A stretch of 64,000 nt of DNA, from positions 983,001 through 1,047,000 of the forward strand of contig NZ_CP113783.1 in the NCBI RefSeq assembly GCF_029542205.1. Direction: 5' to 3'. This stretch comes from Pseudoxanthomonas sp. SE1 (GTDB lineage Bacteria > Pseudomonadota > Gammaproteobacteria > Xanthomonadales > Xanthomonadaceae). The notes beneath the pieces were generated by a model. That model was given only the letters and a program-made list of their open reading frames with translations, was not told where the DNA came from and did not search any database. Shown here one piece after another: positions 26,911 through 36,421 of the stretch; position 1 is the first letter of the stretch; each line of letters starts with the position of its first letter. The position numbers and the translations under genes were made by a program.

Positions 26911-27597
26911 TTACGTCTCCGCCCACTGCCTCAGCAGGTTGTGGTACACGCCGGTCAGCTGGACCAGTGCGGGATGGTCGGGAACGTCGGCCGTCACGTG
27001 GCGGATCGCGACATCCAGGTCGAACATCAGTCGCCGCTGGCCGTCGTCGCGCACCATGCTCTGCATCCAGAAGAAGGACGCCACGCGCGTACCCCGCGTC
27101 ACCGGGGTGACCTTGTGCAAGCTGGTGCCGGGATACAGCACCATGTGCCCGGCCGGCAGCTTCACGCTCTGCATGCCGAAGGTGTCTTCGATGATCAGTT
27201 CGCCGCCGTCGTACTCGTCCGGCGCGCTGAGGAAGAGCGTGGCCGACAGGTCGGTCCGTACGGGATCCACGCCGCCACGGCTGCGGTCGTAGCGGATGGC
27301 GTTGTCGACGTGGTAACCGAACGACTGGCCGCCGCCGTATCGGTTGAACAGGGGGGGATAGATGCGCTTGGGCAGCGCCGCCGAGAAGAACGTGCTGTTG
27401 CGCGCCAAGGCATCGAGGACCATCGCGCCGACATCGCGCGCAGCAGGTGAATCCTCCGGCAACTGCGCATTGTCCTTGGCTTTCGCTGATTGATAGCCGG
27501 CCGTGATGCGGCCATCGGCCCAGTCCGCCGCATCGAGCATGGCGCGTGCCTGCGACACCTGTGCGGCCGTGAGGACATCCGGAATCGCCAGCAGCAT
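26911..27597 (-). CDS. piuC: Fe(II)/2-oxoglutarate dioxygenase PiuC
   Basis: A 228-residue PKHX-type hydroxylase (PiuC/YbiX), typically Fur-regulated and encoded beside catecholate or hydroxamate receptors. The double-stranded beta-helix core is visible: HVDNAIRYD supplies the His and Asp iron ligands, [13 protein letters not shown] follows, and the distal histidine is in [17 protein letters not shown], followed by the 2-oxoglutarate arginine (ASFFW after TRGTR). The likely role is in handling siderophores or their breakdown in the cytoplasm, but the true substrate is not established. It lies 77 bp downstream of the second TonB receptor, separated by a 13-bp hairpin. Confidence 0.93.
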   Translation of the reverse strand: MLLAIPDVLTAAQVSQARAMLDAADWADGRITAGYQSAKAKDNAQLPEDSPAARDVGAMVLDALARNSTFFSAALPKRIYPPLFNRYGGGQSFGYHVDNAIRYDRSRGGVDPVRTDLSATLFLSAPDEYDGGELIIEDTFGMQSVKLPAGHMVLYPGTSLHKVTPVTRGTRVASFFWMQSMVRDDGQRRLMFDLDVAIRHVTADVPDHPALVQLTGVYHNLLRQWAET

Positions 27598-27619
27598 ATC
27601 GAACTACCTCGGAATGAAG

Positions 27620-27650
27620 CCACCCCGTCCATTGTGCATGGACGGGGTGG
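27620..27650 (-). terminator. perfect hairpin between the second receptor gene and piuC
   Basis: A 13-bp perfect stem (27620-27632 with 27638-27650) with a 5-nt loop and no T tract on the minus strand. Its place between two cotranscribed genes suggests partial termination or protection of the receptor mRNA, giving less PiuC than receptor. Confidence 0.65.
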
Positions 27651-27674
27651 ATGGGAACTACCGCATGGTGCCGA

Positions 27675-29927
27675 TCAGAACTTGAACGTCGCCGTCAGCA
27701 CGGCGGAGCGGGCCGCGCCCGGGGTCGCCCAGCCGTTGTTGCGCACGCGGGTGAAATACGCCTTGTCGAACAGGTTGTCGATGTTCAACTGCAGTCCGAA
27801 GCGTGCATTGAACTGGTAACCCGCCATCGCCCTGTGCATGGTGTAGCTCTTCACGCGCGGGGCATTGGCCGTACTCGCCGTGTAGAAGTCGCCCTGGTAG
27901 GTGACGCCGTAGCCGAACGTCCAGCCCTGCAGCGCGTAGGTGGTCCAGGCACTGGCCGAATGCTCCGGCGTATTCGGCAGCGGATTGCCTGCCTGGGCAT
28001 CGATGCCGGTGGTCTCACGCACATGGTCCGACACGCTCTGCAGGACTTCGCTGTCCAGATAGGTGTAGTTGGCGAAGATCGACCAGGCGCGGGTGATGTT
28101 GCCGGCCACACCCAGTGCGATGCCGTCCACGCGCGCCTTGCCATCCAACTGCTGCGTACCGGAGGGGTTGTCCGGGTTGCTGGGGTCGGCCACCTTGTAG
28201 TTCTGGCGTTCGTTGCGGAACAGGGCCGCGGTCACCGCCAGCCTGTCCTGCAGCAGATTCCACTTGGTGCCCAGTTCGATGTTGACTGCGGTCTCCGGAT
28301 CGACCTCGCAAGTCGCTGCATTGCAGGCTCCGTTCACGGATGCCTTCGATGGCGTCTTCGAGTTGGCGTAGGACAGGTAGACACTGCCATTGTCCGCTGG
28401 CTTGAAAAGCAGGCCTGCGCGGTAGGAGAACAGGTCATCCTCATTCCTGAGGGTGGGGCCGACGGTGATGGCGCCGCCCGCGGCGGGCGTGGCAAAGCTC
28501 AGTGTGCGCGTATCGCCTTCGTTGTGTTCGTATCGCGCGCCCAGTGCGAGCTCCCATCGTGGACTGAACTTCAGGGTGTCGAACGCGTAGAGCGCCTGGT
28601 TGTCCAGCGTGCCGTCCGTGTGCCCTGTGCGGATGTAGTTGACCGGCCCCGTGTACACGTTATTCGGGTTGTGGATGTCCATCACCGGATAAACAGGAGC
28701 CGTGCCGTCGGCGTTGCGCTGGGTATTGCCGTTGTCCAGTTCGTAGGTTTCGTGCATGAACGAGACTCCGGCGACCAGTGCATGCTCAATACGGCCGGTG
28801 CTGAATCGCGTGGTCAGGTCGGTCTGGCTGAGCGCCAGGCCGTTCGTCGTGTCGCGGGTCGTTCCGCGCGGGCCACTGGGCTGGTACGTTCCCGGCGAAG
28901 CACACGGCTGACCGTTGGCCGGGTTGACGCCGCTGTCGAGACACCAGGTGCCCTGGGTCGGATTGACCACCGTGTACTGGTCCACCTTCTGATAGCGGGC
29001 CAGGCTGCGCAGGGAGGTCGTGTCGCTGAAATCATGCTCGAACACGCCCGTCAGCACGTCGACATCGATCTCCTGCGTGTCCATGTTGCGGTAGCCGAAG
29101 TAGGCTTCACGGCTGACGCCGGGCAGCAATCCGCCATAGGCCGCGAAATAGGGCAGTCCGTATTCCGGAATGTTCTCGTCGTGCTGGTGCAGGTAGCTGA
29201 GCGTGAAGCGGGTGTCCGAGCCGAGGCCGATCGCGAATGAAGGCGCAATGCCCCAACGCTTGTATTCCTCGACATCCCGATCGGGCACGTCGTTGCGATG
29301 GATCATCGCATTCACGCGCAGCGCCTGGCCCTCGCCCAGGTCGGTATTGCTGTCCACGGTTGCCCGACCGAAGCTGTCCGTGCCGGCACCCAGCGTGAAG
29401 GTATTGAAGTCGCCTTCCCTTGCCATCTTGCTGACCAGGTTGATGTTGCCGCCCACCGAGCCCGCGCCCGACATGGCCGAATTGGCGCCGTTGATCAGTT
29501 CGATCGATTCGAGATTGAAGTTGTCCGTGCGGGTGTACTGGGCACTGTCGCGCACGCCGTCCACGGTGATGTCGGTGGTGGCGTTGAAGCCGCGCAGGTT
29601 GATGCTGTCGCCATAACCGCCGCCGCCTTCGCCGGCGCCGAAGGTGATGCCGGGCAACGTGCTGAGCACGTCCCTCAGCCCGAGCAGGTTCTGCTGCGCC
29701 ATCACCTCACTGGTGACCACAGTGATGGTCTGCGGCGTGTCGAGCAGTTCTTCGGTGTACTTCGGTGAGCTCGCTTTCTGCACGCGTTCACCGTGCACTT
29801 CGACGGTATCGAGCTCCTTGGCCTGCATGGCCGCGTCGGCGGGCGCATCGCCGGCCGGGGCGGCGAAGGCAGGTGTGGTGATGGCCAGCAGCAGGGCAGT
29901 GGCGAGGGGAGAGTGGCGCAGGTTCAT
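27675..29927 (-). CDS. TonB-dependent siderophore receptor (Fiu-like)
   Basis: A 750-residue outer-membrane receptor. Signal peptide to about residue 23 (TPAFAA), then the plug (ELDTVEVHGERVQKAS, TPQTITVVTSEVMAQQNLLGLRDVLSTLPGI, INLRGFNATTDITVDGVRD, ESIELINGANSAMSGAGSVGGNINLV) and a barrel ending AARSAVLTATFKF. The plug style and the adjacent piuC match Fiu/CirA-like receptors for monomeric catechols and catechol conjugates. I start at the ATG at 29925-29927 because GAGGA lies 5 bases upstream; an ATG two codons earlier is possible. Iron control is expected from the Fur box at 30481. Confidence 0.93.
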   Translation of the reverse strand: MNLRHSPLATALLLAITTPAFAAPAGDAPADAAMQAKELDTVEVHGERVQKASSPKYTEELLDTPQTITVVTSEVMAQQNLLGLRDVLSTLPGITFGAGEGGGGYGDSINLRGFNATTDITVDGVRDSAQYTRTDNFNLESIELINGANSAMSGAGSVGGNINLVSKMAREGDFNTFTLGAGTDSFGRATVDSNTDLGEGQALRVNAMIHRNDVPDRDVEEYKRWGIAPSFAIGLGSDTRFTLSYLHQHDENIPEYGLPYFAAYGGLLPGVSREAYFGYRNMDTQEIDVDVLTGVFEHDFSDTTSLRSLARYQKVDQYTVVNPTQGTWCLDSGVNPANGQPCASPGTYQPSGPRGTTRDTTNGLALSQTDLTTRFSTGRIEHALVAGVSFMHETYELDNGNTQRNADGTAPVYPVMDIHNPNNVYTGPVNYIRTGHTDGTLDNQALYAFDTLKFSPRWELALGARYEHNEGDTRTLSFATPAAGGAITVGPTLRNEDDLFSYRAGLLFKPADNGSVYLSYANSKTPSKASVNGACNAATCEVDPETAVNIELGTKWNLLQDRLAVTAALFRNERQNYKVADPSNPDNPSGTQQLDGKARVDGIALGVAGNITRAWSIFANYTYLDSEVLQSVSDHVRETTGIDAQAGNPLPNTPEHSASAWTTYALQGWTFGYGVTYQGDFYTASTANAPRVKSYTMHRAMAGYQFNARFGLQLNIDNLFDKAYFTRVRNNGWATPGAARSAVLTATFKF

Positions 29928-30057
29928 GAGCATCCTCAGGTGCGGTGAAGGAATACCCGGTGGCGAAGGCTGGCGGGAAGTGATGGAGACGGGTCGACCC
30001 CGGTCGGCGCAAGGATCGGAAAGCAGCGGGGGGCGCCGACGGGTGCGGCGCACGCGG

Positions 30058-30429
30058 TCAGGCGTAGGGCGGTCCGCGGCCCGGGTGGCGGATGTCGCGC
30101 GGCGGTGCCGTGTCGGTGTGACCACCAACGCCAGCGCGTGTCCGGGACAACACCGGCCCGGAGGCGGGCGGGACGATGGCGTCATCGCCTTCGCACTCCG
30201 CCGGCACGGGCGGGCTTTCCGTTGCCGGCCCCACCAGAGCGGCGGACGCAGTGTGCATGTCGTCCCGCAGGTCGGACAGAGCATCGTGCTGGGATGGCGT
30301 TGCCGATGCGCTTCCGGTCTGGGCGACCATGTCGGAGATGAACCAGTGCGAGCTGCCTGCCAGCACGAGCAGGCACGCCAGCAGCAAGCTGGCGAACATG
30401 GTCGGGAAAGGGCGGGTCTCGCGCAGCAC
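30058..30429 (-). CDS. small membrane-anchored protein preceding the Fiu-like receptor
   Basis: A 123-residue frame with one N-terminal transmembrane helix (MFASLLLACLLVLAGSSHWFISDMV, about residues 11-35) and a Pro/Ala-rich acidic region with one cysteine (PAECEGDDAIV). It lies directly downstream of the Fur-controlled promoter at 30479 and 130 bp upstream of the receptor gene, so it is probably the first gene of that operon. I do not recognise the family. It could be a leader gene or a receptor accessory; the parallel gene at 26351 strengthens the case that such a gene is a regular neighbour. Confidence 0.5.
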   Translation of the reverse strand: MLRETRPFPTMFASLLLACLLVLAGSSHWFISDMVAQTGSASATPSQHDALSDLRDDMHTASAALVGPATESPPVPAECEGDDAIVPPASGPVLSRTRAGVGGHTDTAPPRDIRHPGRGPPYA

Positions 30430-30449
30430 CAGGGCCTCGGACGGGTCGG

Positions 30450-30470
30450 GCTGCGACAGCCTGTCGCAGC
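30450..30470. promoter_or_regulatory. 21-bp palindrome downstream of the Fur-regulated promoter
   Basis: Perfect 10-bp arms GCTGCGACAG and CTGTCGCAGC around one base, followed by a third TGCGACAG. It lies between the -10 element (30479-30484) and the start of the small protein gene, an operator or 5'-UTR hairpin position. Confidence 0.55.
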
Positions 30471-30478
30471 GGTGCGAC

Positions 30479-30507
30479 AGGATAATGAGAATGATTTGCG
30501 ATTACAA
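30479..30507 (-). promoter_or_regulatory. Fur-overlapped promoter of the second receptor operon
   Basis: On the minus strand, TTGTAA (30502-30507) and TATCCT (30479-30484) are spaced by 17 bp. The 19-bp Fur box at 30481-30499 (GATAATGAGAATGATTTGC on the plus strand) matches 15 of 19 consensus positions and covers the spacer and -10. This is the classic layout for repression under iron sufficiency. Confidence 0.8.
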
Positions 30508-30528
30508 CAAAAGCTTTACATGCCGGAC

Positions 30529-30861
30529 TCAGTCCCGATCGTCCCGGGTCCAGACGCCACCGTGTTCGATCCGGGTCGGAAACTTCACCACCGGCGAATA
30601 AGCCGGTGCGCACAGGGCGCGCCCGTCCCTGACATCGAACCGCGCACCATGCAGCACGCATTCGAGGCTGCCCTCGGCCGGGTCGAAACTGCCCGCCGAC
30701 AGCTCGAAATCCTCATGGCTGCACTTGTCCTCGAGCGCATACAGGGCCCCGTCCTGGTTGACGACCACGATCGGCGTACCGGTGACTTCGTCGAAGACGG
30801 TCTTCATTTCCCCGGGCAGCAACTCGCCGGTGGCGCAGACGAAGGTCCATGTCCCGCTCAT
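30529..30861 (-). CDS. Rieske-type [2Fe-2S] ferredoxin
   Basis: A 110-residue soluble Rieske protein. Cluster ligands are C47 and H49 in DKCSHEDF and C68 and H71 in LECVLHGARFDV, the C-x-H...C-x-x-H pattern. The rest of the fold is typical of dioxygenase ferredoxin components (GEMKTVFDEVTGTPIVVVNQDG, CAPAYSPVVKFP). It lies downstream of the suf genes and the GNAT gene, starting inside the GNAT stop by 4 bp, so it may be part of the SUF operon. It may supply or receive electrons during cluster assembly, but this is inference. Confidence 0.9.
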   Translation of the reverse strand: MSGTWTFVCATGELLPGEMKTVFDEVTGTPIVVVNQDGALYALEDKCSHEDFELSAGSFDPAEGSLECVLHGARFDVRDGRALCAPAYSPVVKFPTRIEHGGVWTRDDRD

Positions 30862-31397
30862 GCCGTGTCCCCCGGAAGCGGCTTCTCCAGGACTTCGAAA
30901 CGCAGGTCGTCACGCTTGGGAATGCCGTAGCGTGAGTCGCCGTAAGGGAAGGGCTTCTTGACGCCGGTGCGCGCATAGCCGCGCCGCTCATAGAAGGCGA
31001 TCAGTTCATCACGCAGGTCGATCACGGTCATGCGCATGGCAGGCAGTTGCCATTCGGCGCGCGCGATACGCTCTGCTTCCGCCAGCATGGCTTTCCCCAC
31101 GCCGGCGCCCTGCAGGTCGGGACGCACCGAGAACATGCCGAAGTAACCGGCACCGTCGTCGTCCGCCACGTGTGCGCAAGCGAGTAGCGCACCGTCCCGC
31201 TCGGCGATGATGATCCTGCTGCGCGGCCGTTCGATGTCGTGGCGGAGCGCATCGGCGTCGATACGCTGGCCGTCCAGCAGATCGGCTTCGGTGGTCCAGC
31301 CCTGCCTGCTGACGTCCCCCCGGTAGGCGGACGTCACCAGGGCGACGAGTTCGGGGATGTCGGCCTCGGTGGCCGCGCGGAATGTCGGGGTGTCCAT
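30858..31397 (-). CDS. GNAT family N-acetyltransferase
   Basis: A 179-residue acetyltransferase with the acetyl-CoA loop PDLQGAGVGKAMLAEAERIARAEW (motif A, Q/R-x-x-G-x-G/A) and a C-terminal YERRGYARTGVKKPFPYGDSRY. The start region FRAATEADIPELVALVTSAYRGDVSRQGWTTEADLL is typical of the GNAT fold. The acyl acceptor is unknown. It sits between sufS and the Rieske gene on the same strand, but a 136-bp gap with GTAG repeats separates it from sufS, so it may be transcribed separately. Confidence 0.88.
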   Translation of the reverse strand: MDTPTFRAATEADIPELVALVTSAYRGDVSRQGWTTEADLLDGQRIDADALRHDIERPRSRIIIAERDGALLACAHVADDDGAGYFGMFSVRPDLQGAGVGKAMLAEAERIARAEWQLPAMRMTVIDLRDELIAFYERRGYARTGVKKPFPYGDSRYGIPKRDDLRFEVLEKPLPGDTA

Positions 31398-31399
31398 GA

Positions 31400-31420
31400 C
31401 CGGATTTTACGTAAATCCGG
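31400..31420. promoter_or_regulatory. short palindrome just before the GNAT gene
   Basis: Arms CCGGATTT (31400-31407) and AAATCCGG (31413-31420) with a 5-bp spacer. It begins 2 bp upstream of the GNAT start codon on the minus strand, where an operator or ribosome-occluding hairpin would act. Confidence 0.4.
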
Positions 31421-31426
31421 CAACCT

Positions 31427-31520
31427 GTAGGAGCGACGGCAGTCGCGACCGGGAATCTTCCGCCTGCTGGCAGGTGTCTGATGTCGTTCGGGCGTGCGGT
31501 CGCGACTTACGTCGCTCCTA
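31427..31520. repeat. pair of inverted GTAG REP elements
   Basis: Two 24-bp copies in opposite orientation, 31428-31451 and the reverse complement at 31497-31520, agree at 22 of 24 positions. The first is preceded by G to give GTAG, then GAGCGAC..GTCGCGACC. Each copy is itself an imperfect palindrome. They lie between sufS and the GNAT gene. The same family recurs at 51249-51339 and, as a single copy, at 9374. Confidence 0.8.
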
Positions 31521-31533
31521 ACAGAAACACGCG

Positions 31534-32787
31534 TTATGCCAGCAGGCTGCGCGCCTTCTTCAGTGCGGCAATGAAGCGCTCCACTTCCTCGTGCGTGTTG
31601 TAGAACGCGAACGACGCCCGCAGCGTGGCTGCCACGCCATAGAACTGCAGCAGGGGGTGCGCGCAGTGCTGGCCGGAACGGACGGCGACGCCTTCAAGGT
31701 CCAGCAGTGTGGCCAGGTCGTGCGCATGGGCACCTTCGATCAGGAACGAGATGACGGCCGCCTTCTCCGGCGCACGGCCGAAGATGCGCAGGCCCTCGAT
31801 CCTGTCCAGTTCCTCGGTGGCGTGCGCCAGCAGTTCAGCTTCGCGTGCCTCGACCTTTTCCATCCCCAGCGCATCCAGGTAGTCGACGGCCGCACCCAGG
31901 CCGATGAAGCCGGCGATGTTGGGCGTGCCGGCCTCGAACTTGTGCGGCGCGTCGTTGAAGACGGTGCCGTCGAAGCTGACTTCCTTGATCATCTCGCCAC
32001 CGCCGATGAAAGGTGGCATGGCCTGCAGGTGTTCCCGGCGTGCCCACAGTGCGCCGGTACCGGTGGGGCCGCACATCTTGTGGCCGGTCAGGGCGTAGAA
32101 GTCGCACCCGATGGCCGCGATGTCCACCGCACGATGCGGCACGGCCTGCGAGCCGTCGACCACAGTGACGATGCCGCGCTTGCGGGCCTCGCGGCAGATC
32201 TCGCGCACCGGGTTGACGGTGCCCAGCACGTTGGAGGTGTGGGTGATGGCCAGCAGCTTCACGTCGCCGGTCATCGCGGTATACAGTGCGTCGAGGTCGA
32301 GCGTGCCGTCGGCGTCGATCTCCGCGACCTTGATGGTCGCGCCGGTACGCTGGGCCACCAGCTGCCACGGCACGATATTGGCGTGGTGTTCCATGCGCGA
32401 CACCAGGATCGTGTCGCCGGCCTTCAGGCGCGGCAGTGCCCACGAGTAGGCGACCAGATTGATCGCGAACGTGGTGCCGCTGCACAGCACCAGTTCGTCC
32501 GGGCGCACGTTGAGGAAGCGCGCCAGCTTCCTGCGCGCGCCTTCGTAGGCATCGGTGGCCTCGGTGCCGAGTGTGTGCACGGCACGGCTGACGTTGGCGT
32601 TGTGTTGTCGGTAGAACGCGTCGACGGTCTCGATCACCGATGCGGGTTTCTGGCCGGTATTGGCGCTGTCCAGATAGACCAGCGGCTTGCCGTTGACCTG
32701 CCGCGTGAGCAAGGGGAAATCGGCGCGGACACGCGCCCAGTCGATGCCGGTCTCCGCTGCAGGCAGGTGAACGGTCTCGTGGTTCAT
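31534..32787 (-). CDS. sufS: SufS cysteine desulfurase
   Basis: A PLP enzyme (417 residues) that removes sulfur from cysteine for Fe-S cluster assembly. The type II desulfurase signatures are present: SRMEHHANIVPWQL (about residues 125-138), the PLP-binding lysine in YALTGHKMCGPTGTGALW, and the active-site cysteine in VRSGQHCAHPLLQFYG near residue 370. Its sulfur acceptor, SufE or SufU, is not in this window. The start overlaps the sufD stop by 4 bp. It is the last core gene of the SUF operon. Confidence 0.96.
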   Translation of the reverse strand: MNHETVHLPAAETGIDWARVRADFPLLTRQVNGKPLVYLDSANTGQKPASVIETVDAFYRQHNANVSRAVHTLGTEATDAYEGARRKLARFLNVRPDELVLCSGTTFAINLVAYSWALPRLKAGDTILVSRMEHHANIVPWQLVAQRTGATIKVAEIDADGTLDLDALYTAMTGDVKLLAITHTSNVLGTVNPVREICREARKRGIVTVVDGSQAVPHRAVDIAAIGCDFYALTGHKMCGPTGTGALWARREHLQAMPPFIGGGEMIKEVSFDGTVFNDAPHKFEAGTPNIAGFIGLGAAVDYLDALGMEKVEAREAELLAHATEELDRIEGLRIFGRAPEKAAVISFLIEGAHAHDLATLLDLEGVAVRSGQHCAHPLLQFYGVAATLRASFAFYNTHEEVERFIAALKKARSLLA

Positions 32788-34046
32788 GCCGCGCCCAACG
32801 TCGCCAGCGCCGCATCGACACGCGCCACCAGCAGGTCGCGCAGGCCCGCGTCCTCGATGACCGACAGCGGTTCTCGGCAGAATGCGGCCGTGAGCAACTG
32901 CTGGGCTTCCGGCGCGGACAGGCCCCGGGAGCGCAGGTAGAAGAGCGCATTGGCTTCCAGTTGGCCGACGGTGGCGCCATGCGCCGCCTTCACTTCGTCG
33001 GCATGGATCTCGAGCACCGGCTGGGTGTCGATCTCCGCGTTGTCGGAGAGCAGCAGGTTCTTGTTCGACAGCGCTGCGTCGGTGCCGTCAGCACCCTCGC
33101 GGATCAGGATGCCGCCGTGGAAAACCGCGCGGCCACGACCGGCACCCAGGCCGCGCCACGTCAGCTCGCAGGCGGTATCGCGGGCGATGTGGTCGATGCC
33201 CAGGCGCGTGTCCACGTGGCGGCGACCGTGCGCCAGCAGCACGCCGTTGGCGATCAGGCGCGCGCCGTTGCCTTCGAGGCGGACATTCAGTTCATGGCGC
33301 GACAGGCCGCCATCGAGCTCCAGGTCCACGCGACGGTACTCGGTGTCGCGGGCCAATACCGCGTCGGTGCGCAGCAATGTGGTGGCGCGCGCGCTGTCGG
33401 CTTCGACGCGCGCATGTGTCAGGCGGGCGCTCTGCGCAAGGTGCACATGGCTCAGGGCGTTGATCAGGTGTGCATGCGCACCGATGGCGACATGGTGCTC
33501 GACCACGGTCAGCGCGGCGCCGGCGCGCAGTTCGATCAGGTTGCGCAGGTGCCAGGCACGGTCGGTGCCGTCTTCGGCGCCGATGAAGACCAGGTGCAAC
33601 GGCTGTTCGCTGCGCGTACCTTCCTCGGCGCGCAAAAGGACGCCTTCGGTGGCGAGCGCGGCGTTGAGGCGGGCGAACACTTCCTCGCCGCGCTCGAAGC
33701 GGCGCTGCAGGAAACGCGCAGCTTCGCCTCCCTCGGCCAGGGCTTCGGACAGCAATTGCAGGGTGACGCCATCGGGCAGGTCGGTGGTCAGCGACAGCGC
33801 GACGGAGTAGCGGCCGTTGACGAACACCGCACGCGGTGCCGGGATGTCGGCCAAGACCATCGGGTCCACGGTGGGCGCGGCGTCCACGCCGGCGAAGCTG
33901 CGACGCTCCAGCTGGCGCAACGAGGTGTACTTCCACGCTTCCGTACGCGGGCCGGGCAGGCCGTCGCGCAGGGCTTCGTCCAGTACGGTGCGGCGCGCCG
34001 CGTCGCCATTGAAGCCGGCGGACAGGGAATCCAGCAGCGCGCTCAT
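32784..34046 (-). CDS. sufD: Fe-S cluster assembly scaffold protein SufD
   Basis: A 420-residue beta-helix protein that pairs with SufB in the SufBC2D scaffold. It has the family features EAWKYTSLRQLERRSF near the N-terminus, and AHGATVGQLEANALFYLRSRGLSAPEAQQLLTAAF near the C-terminus containing the functionally important histidine region. I start at the ATG at 34044-34046 because it overlaps the sufC stop by 1 bp; a longer frame to 34085 would run into sufC. The C-terminus ends SVIEDAGLRDLLVARVDAALATL. Confidence 0.95.
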   Translation of the reverse strand: MSALLDSLSAGFNGDAARRTVLDEALRDGLPGPRTEAWKYTSLRQLERRSFAGVDAAPTVDPMVLADIPAPRAVFVNGRYSVALSLTTDLPDGVTLQLLSEALAEGGEAARFLQRRFERGEEVFARLNAALATEGVLLRAEEGTRSEQPLHLVFIGAEDGTDRAWHLRNLIELRAGAALTVVEHHVAIGAHAHLINALSHVHLAQSARLTHARVEADSARATTLLRTDAVLARDTEYRRVDLELDGGLSRHELNVRLEGNGARLIANGVLLAHGRRHVDTRLGIDHIARDTACELTWRGLGAGRGRAVFHGGILIREGADGTDAALSNKNLLLSDNAEIDTQPVLEIHADEVKAAHGATVGQLEANALFYLRSRGLSAPEAQQLLTAAFCREPLSVIEDAGLRDLLVARVDAALATLGAA

Positions 34047-34810
34047 CAGGCGACCTTCTCCGGCGCCACGCGGTCCTTGATCCACGCGTAGCCGTGCTGT
34101 TCGAGTTCCAGCGCCAACTCGGGGCCACCGGTCTCCACGATGCGGCCATTGGCGAGCACATGCACCACGTCCGGCTTGATGTAGTCGAGCAGGCGCTGGT
34201 AGTGGGTGATGACCAGGAAGGCGCGATCGAGCGAACGCAAGGCATTGACGCCCTCGGCGACGTTCTTCAGCGCGTCGATGTCCAGGCCGCTGTCGGTTTC
34301 GTCCAGGATGGCCAGCTTCGGTTCCAGCACGGCGAGCTGGAAGATCTCGTTGCGCTTCTTCTCGCCACCGCTGAAGCCTTCGTTGACGCCGCGGTGCAGC
34401 AGTTCGTCCTTGAGGTGCAGCACGGCCAGCTTCTCGCGCACCAGCTTGAGGAACTGCATGGAATCCAGTTCCGCCTCGCCACGCGCCTTGCGCTGGGCGT
34501 TGAGCGCGGCGCGCAGGAAGTAGGTGTTGTTCACGCCCGGGATTTCGACCGGGTACTGGAAGGCGAGGAATACGCCGGCAGCGGCGCGCTCTTCCGGCTC
34601 AAGGTCGAGCAGGGGCTTGCCTTCGAATTCGATGGTGCCGGCGGTGACTTCATAGCCCTCGCGGCCGGCCAGGATGTTGCCCAGCGTGGACTTTCCCGCG
34701 CCGTTGGGGCCCATGATGGCGTGCACCTGGCCCGGCTTCACGTCGAGCGAGAGGCCTTTCAGGATTTCCTTGCCGGCGACGCTGGCGTGGAGGTTGTCGA
34801 TCTTGAGCAT
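34046..34810 (-). CDS. sufC: Fe-S cluster assembly ATPase SufC
   Basis: A 254-residue ABC-type ATPase that drives conformational change of the SufB-SufD scaffold. It has Walker A GPNGAGKST (about residue 35), the Q-loop in VFLAFQYPVEIPGVN, the signature FSGGEKKRNEI, Walker B LAILDETDSGLD and the H-loop in LVITHYQRLL. The serine/glycine-rich signature and the lack of membrane domains in the operon separate it from transport ATPases. A 156-bp spacer with two hairpins separates it from sufB upstream. Confidence 0.97.
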   Translation of the reverse strand: MLKIDNLHASVAGKEILKGLSLDVKPGQVHAIMGPNGAGKSTLGNILAGREGYEVTAGTIEFEGKPLLDLEPEERAAAGVFLAFQYPVEIPGVNNTYFLRAALNAQRKARGEAELDSMQFLKLVREKLAVLHLKDELLHRGVNEGFSGGEKKRNEIFQLAVLEPKLAILDETDSGLDIDALKNVAEGVNALRSLDRAFLVITHYQRLLDYIKPDVVHVLANGRIVETGGPELALELEQHGYAWIKDRVAPEKVA

Positions 34811-34835
34811 GTTCGTTTCCGTTTGATTTCTTGAG

Positions 34836-34958
34836 CCCCTCTCCCACCGGGAGAGGGGTTGGGGTGAGGGTCCGGCGGAATCGTTGGCGGTGAACCATCC
34901 CGATTTCGTCGCACCCTCATCCGGCGCTTTCGCGCCACCTTCTCCCGACGGGAGAAGG
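34836..34958. repeat. double-hairpin intergenic element inside the SUF operon
   Basis: Two G+C hairpins: CCCCTCTCCC with GGGAGAGGGG (34836-34845 and 34849-34858), and CCTTCTCCC with GGGAGAAGG (34938-34946 and 34950-34958). The stretch between has GGGGTGAGGGTCCGGCG and CACCCTCATCCGGCG, which share a direct TCCGGCG and opposing GGTGAGGG/CCCTCATCC. This composite, of a type found dispersed in many proteobacterial genomes, fills the sufB-sufC gap. Confidence 0.75.
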
Positions 34959-34966
34959 GAAAAGCC

Positions 34967-36406
<1,440 letters not shown>

Positions 36407-36421
36407 GGGGCTGCCTACAGG

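Noticed and set aside
27651..29240. 529-residue plus-strand frame opposite the Fiu-like receptor
   Set aside because: Shadow frame, no motifs.
31427..31520. Insertion-sequence terminal repeats
   Set aside because: There is no transposase between the inverted copies (45 bp only) and no target-site duplication is apparent; the REP explanation fits better.
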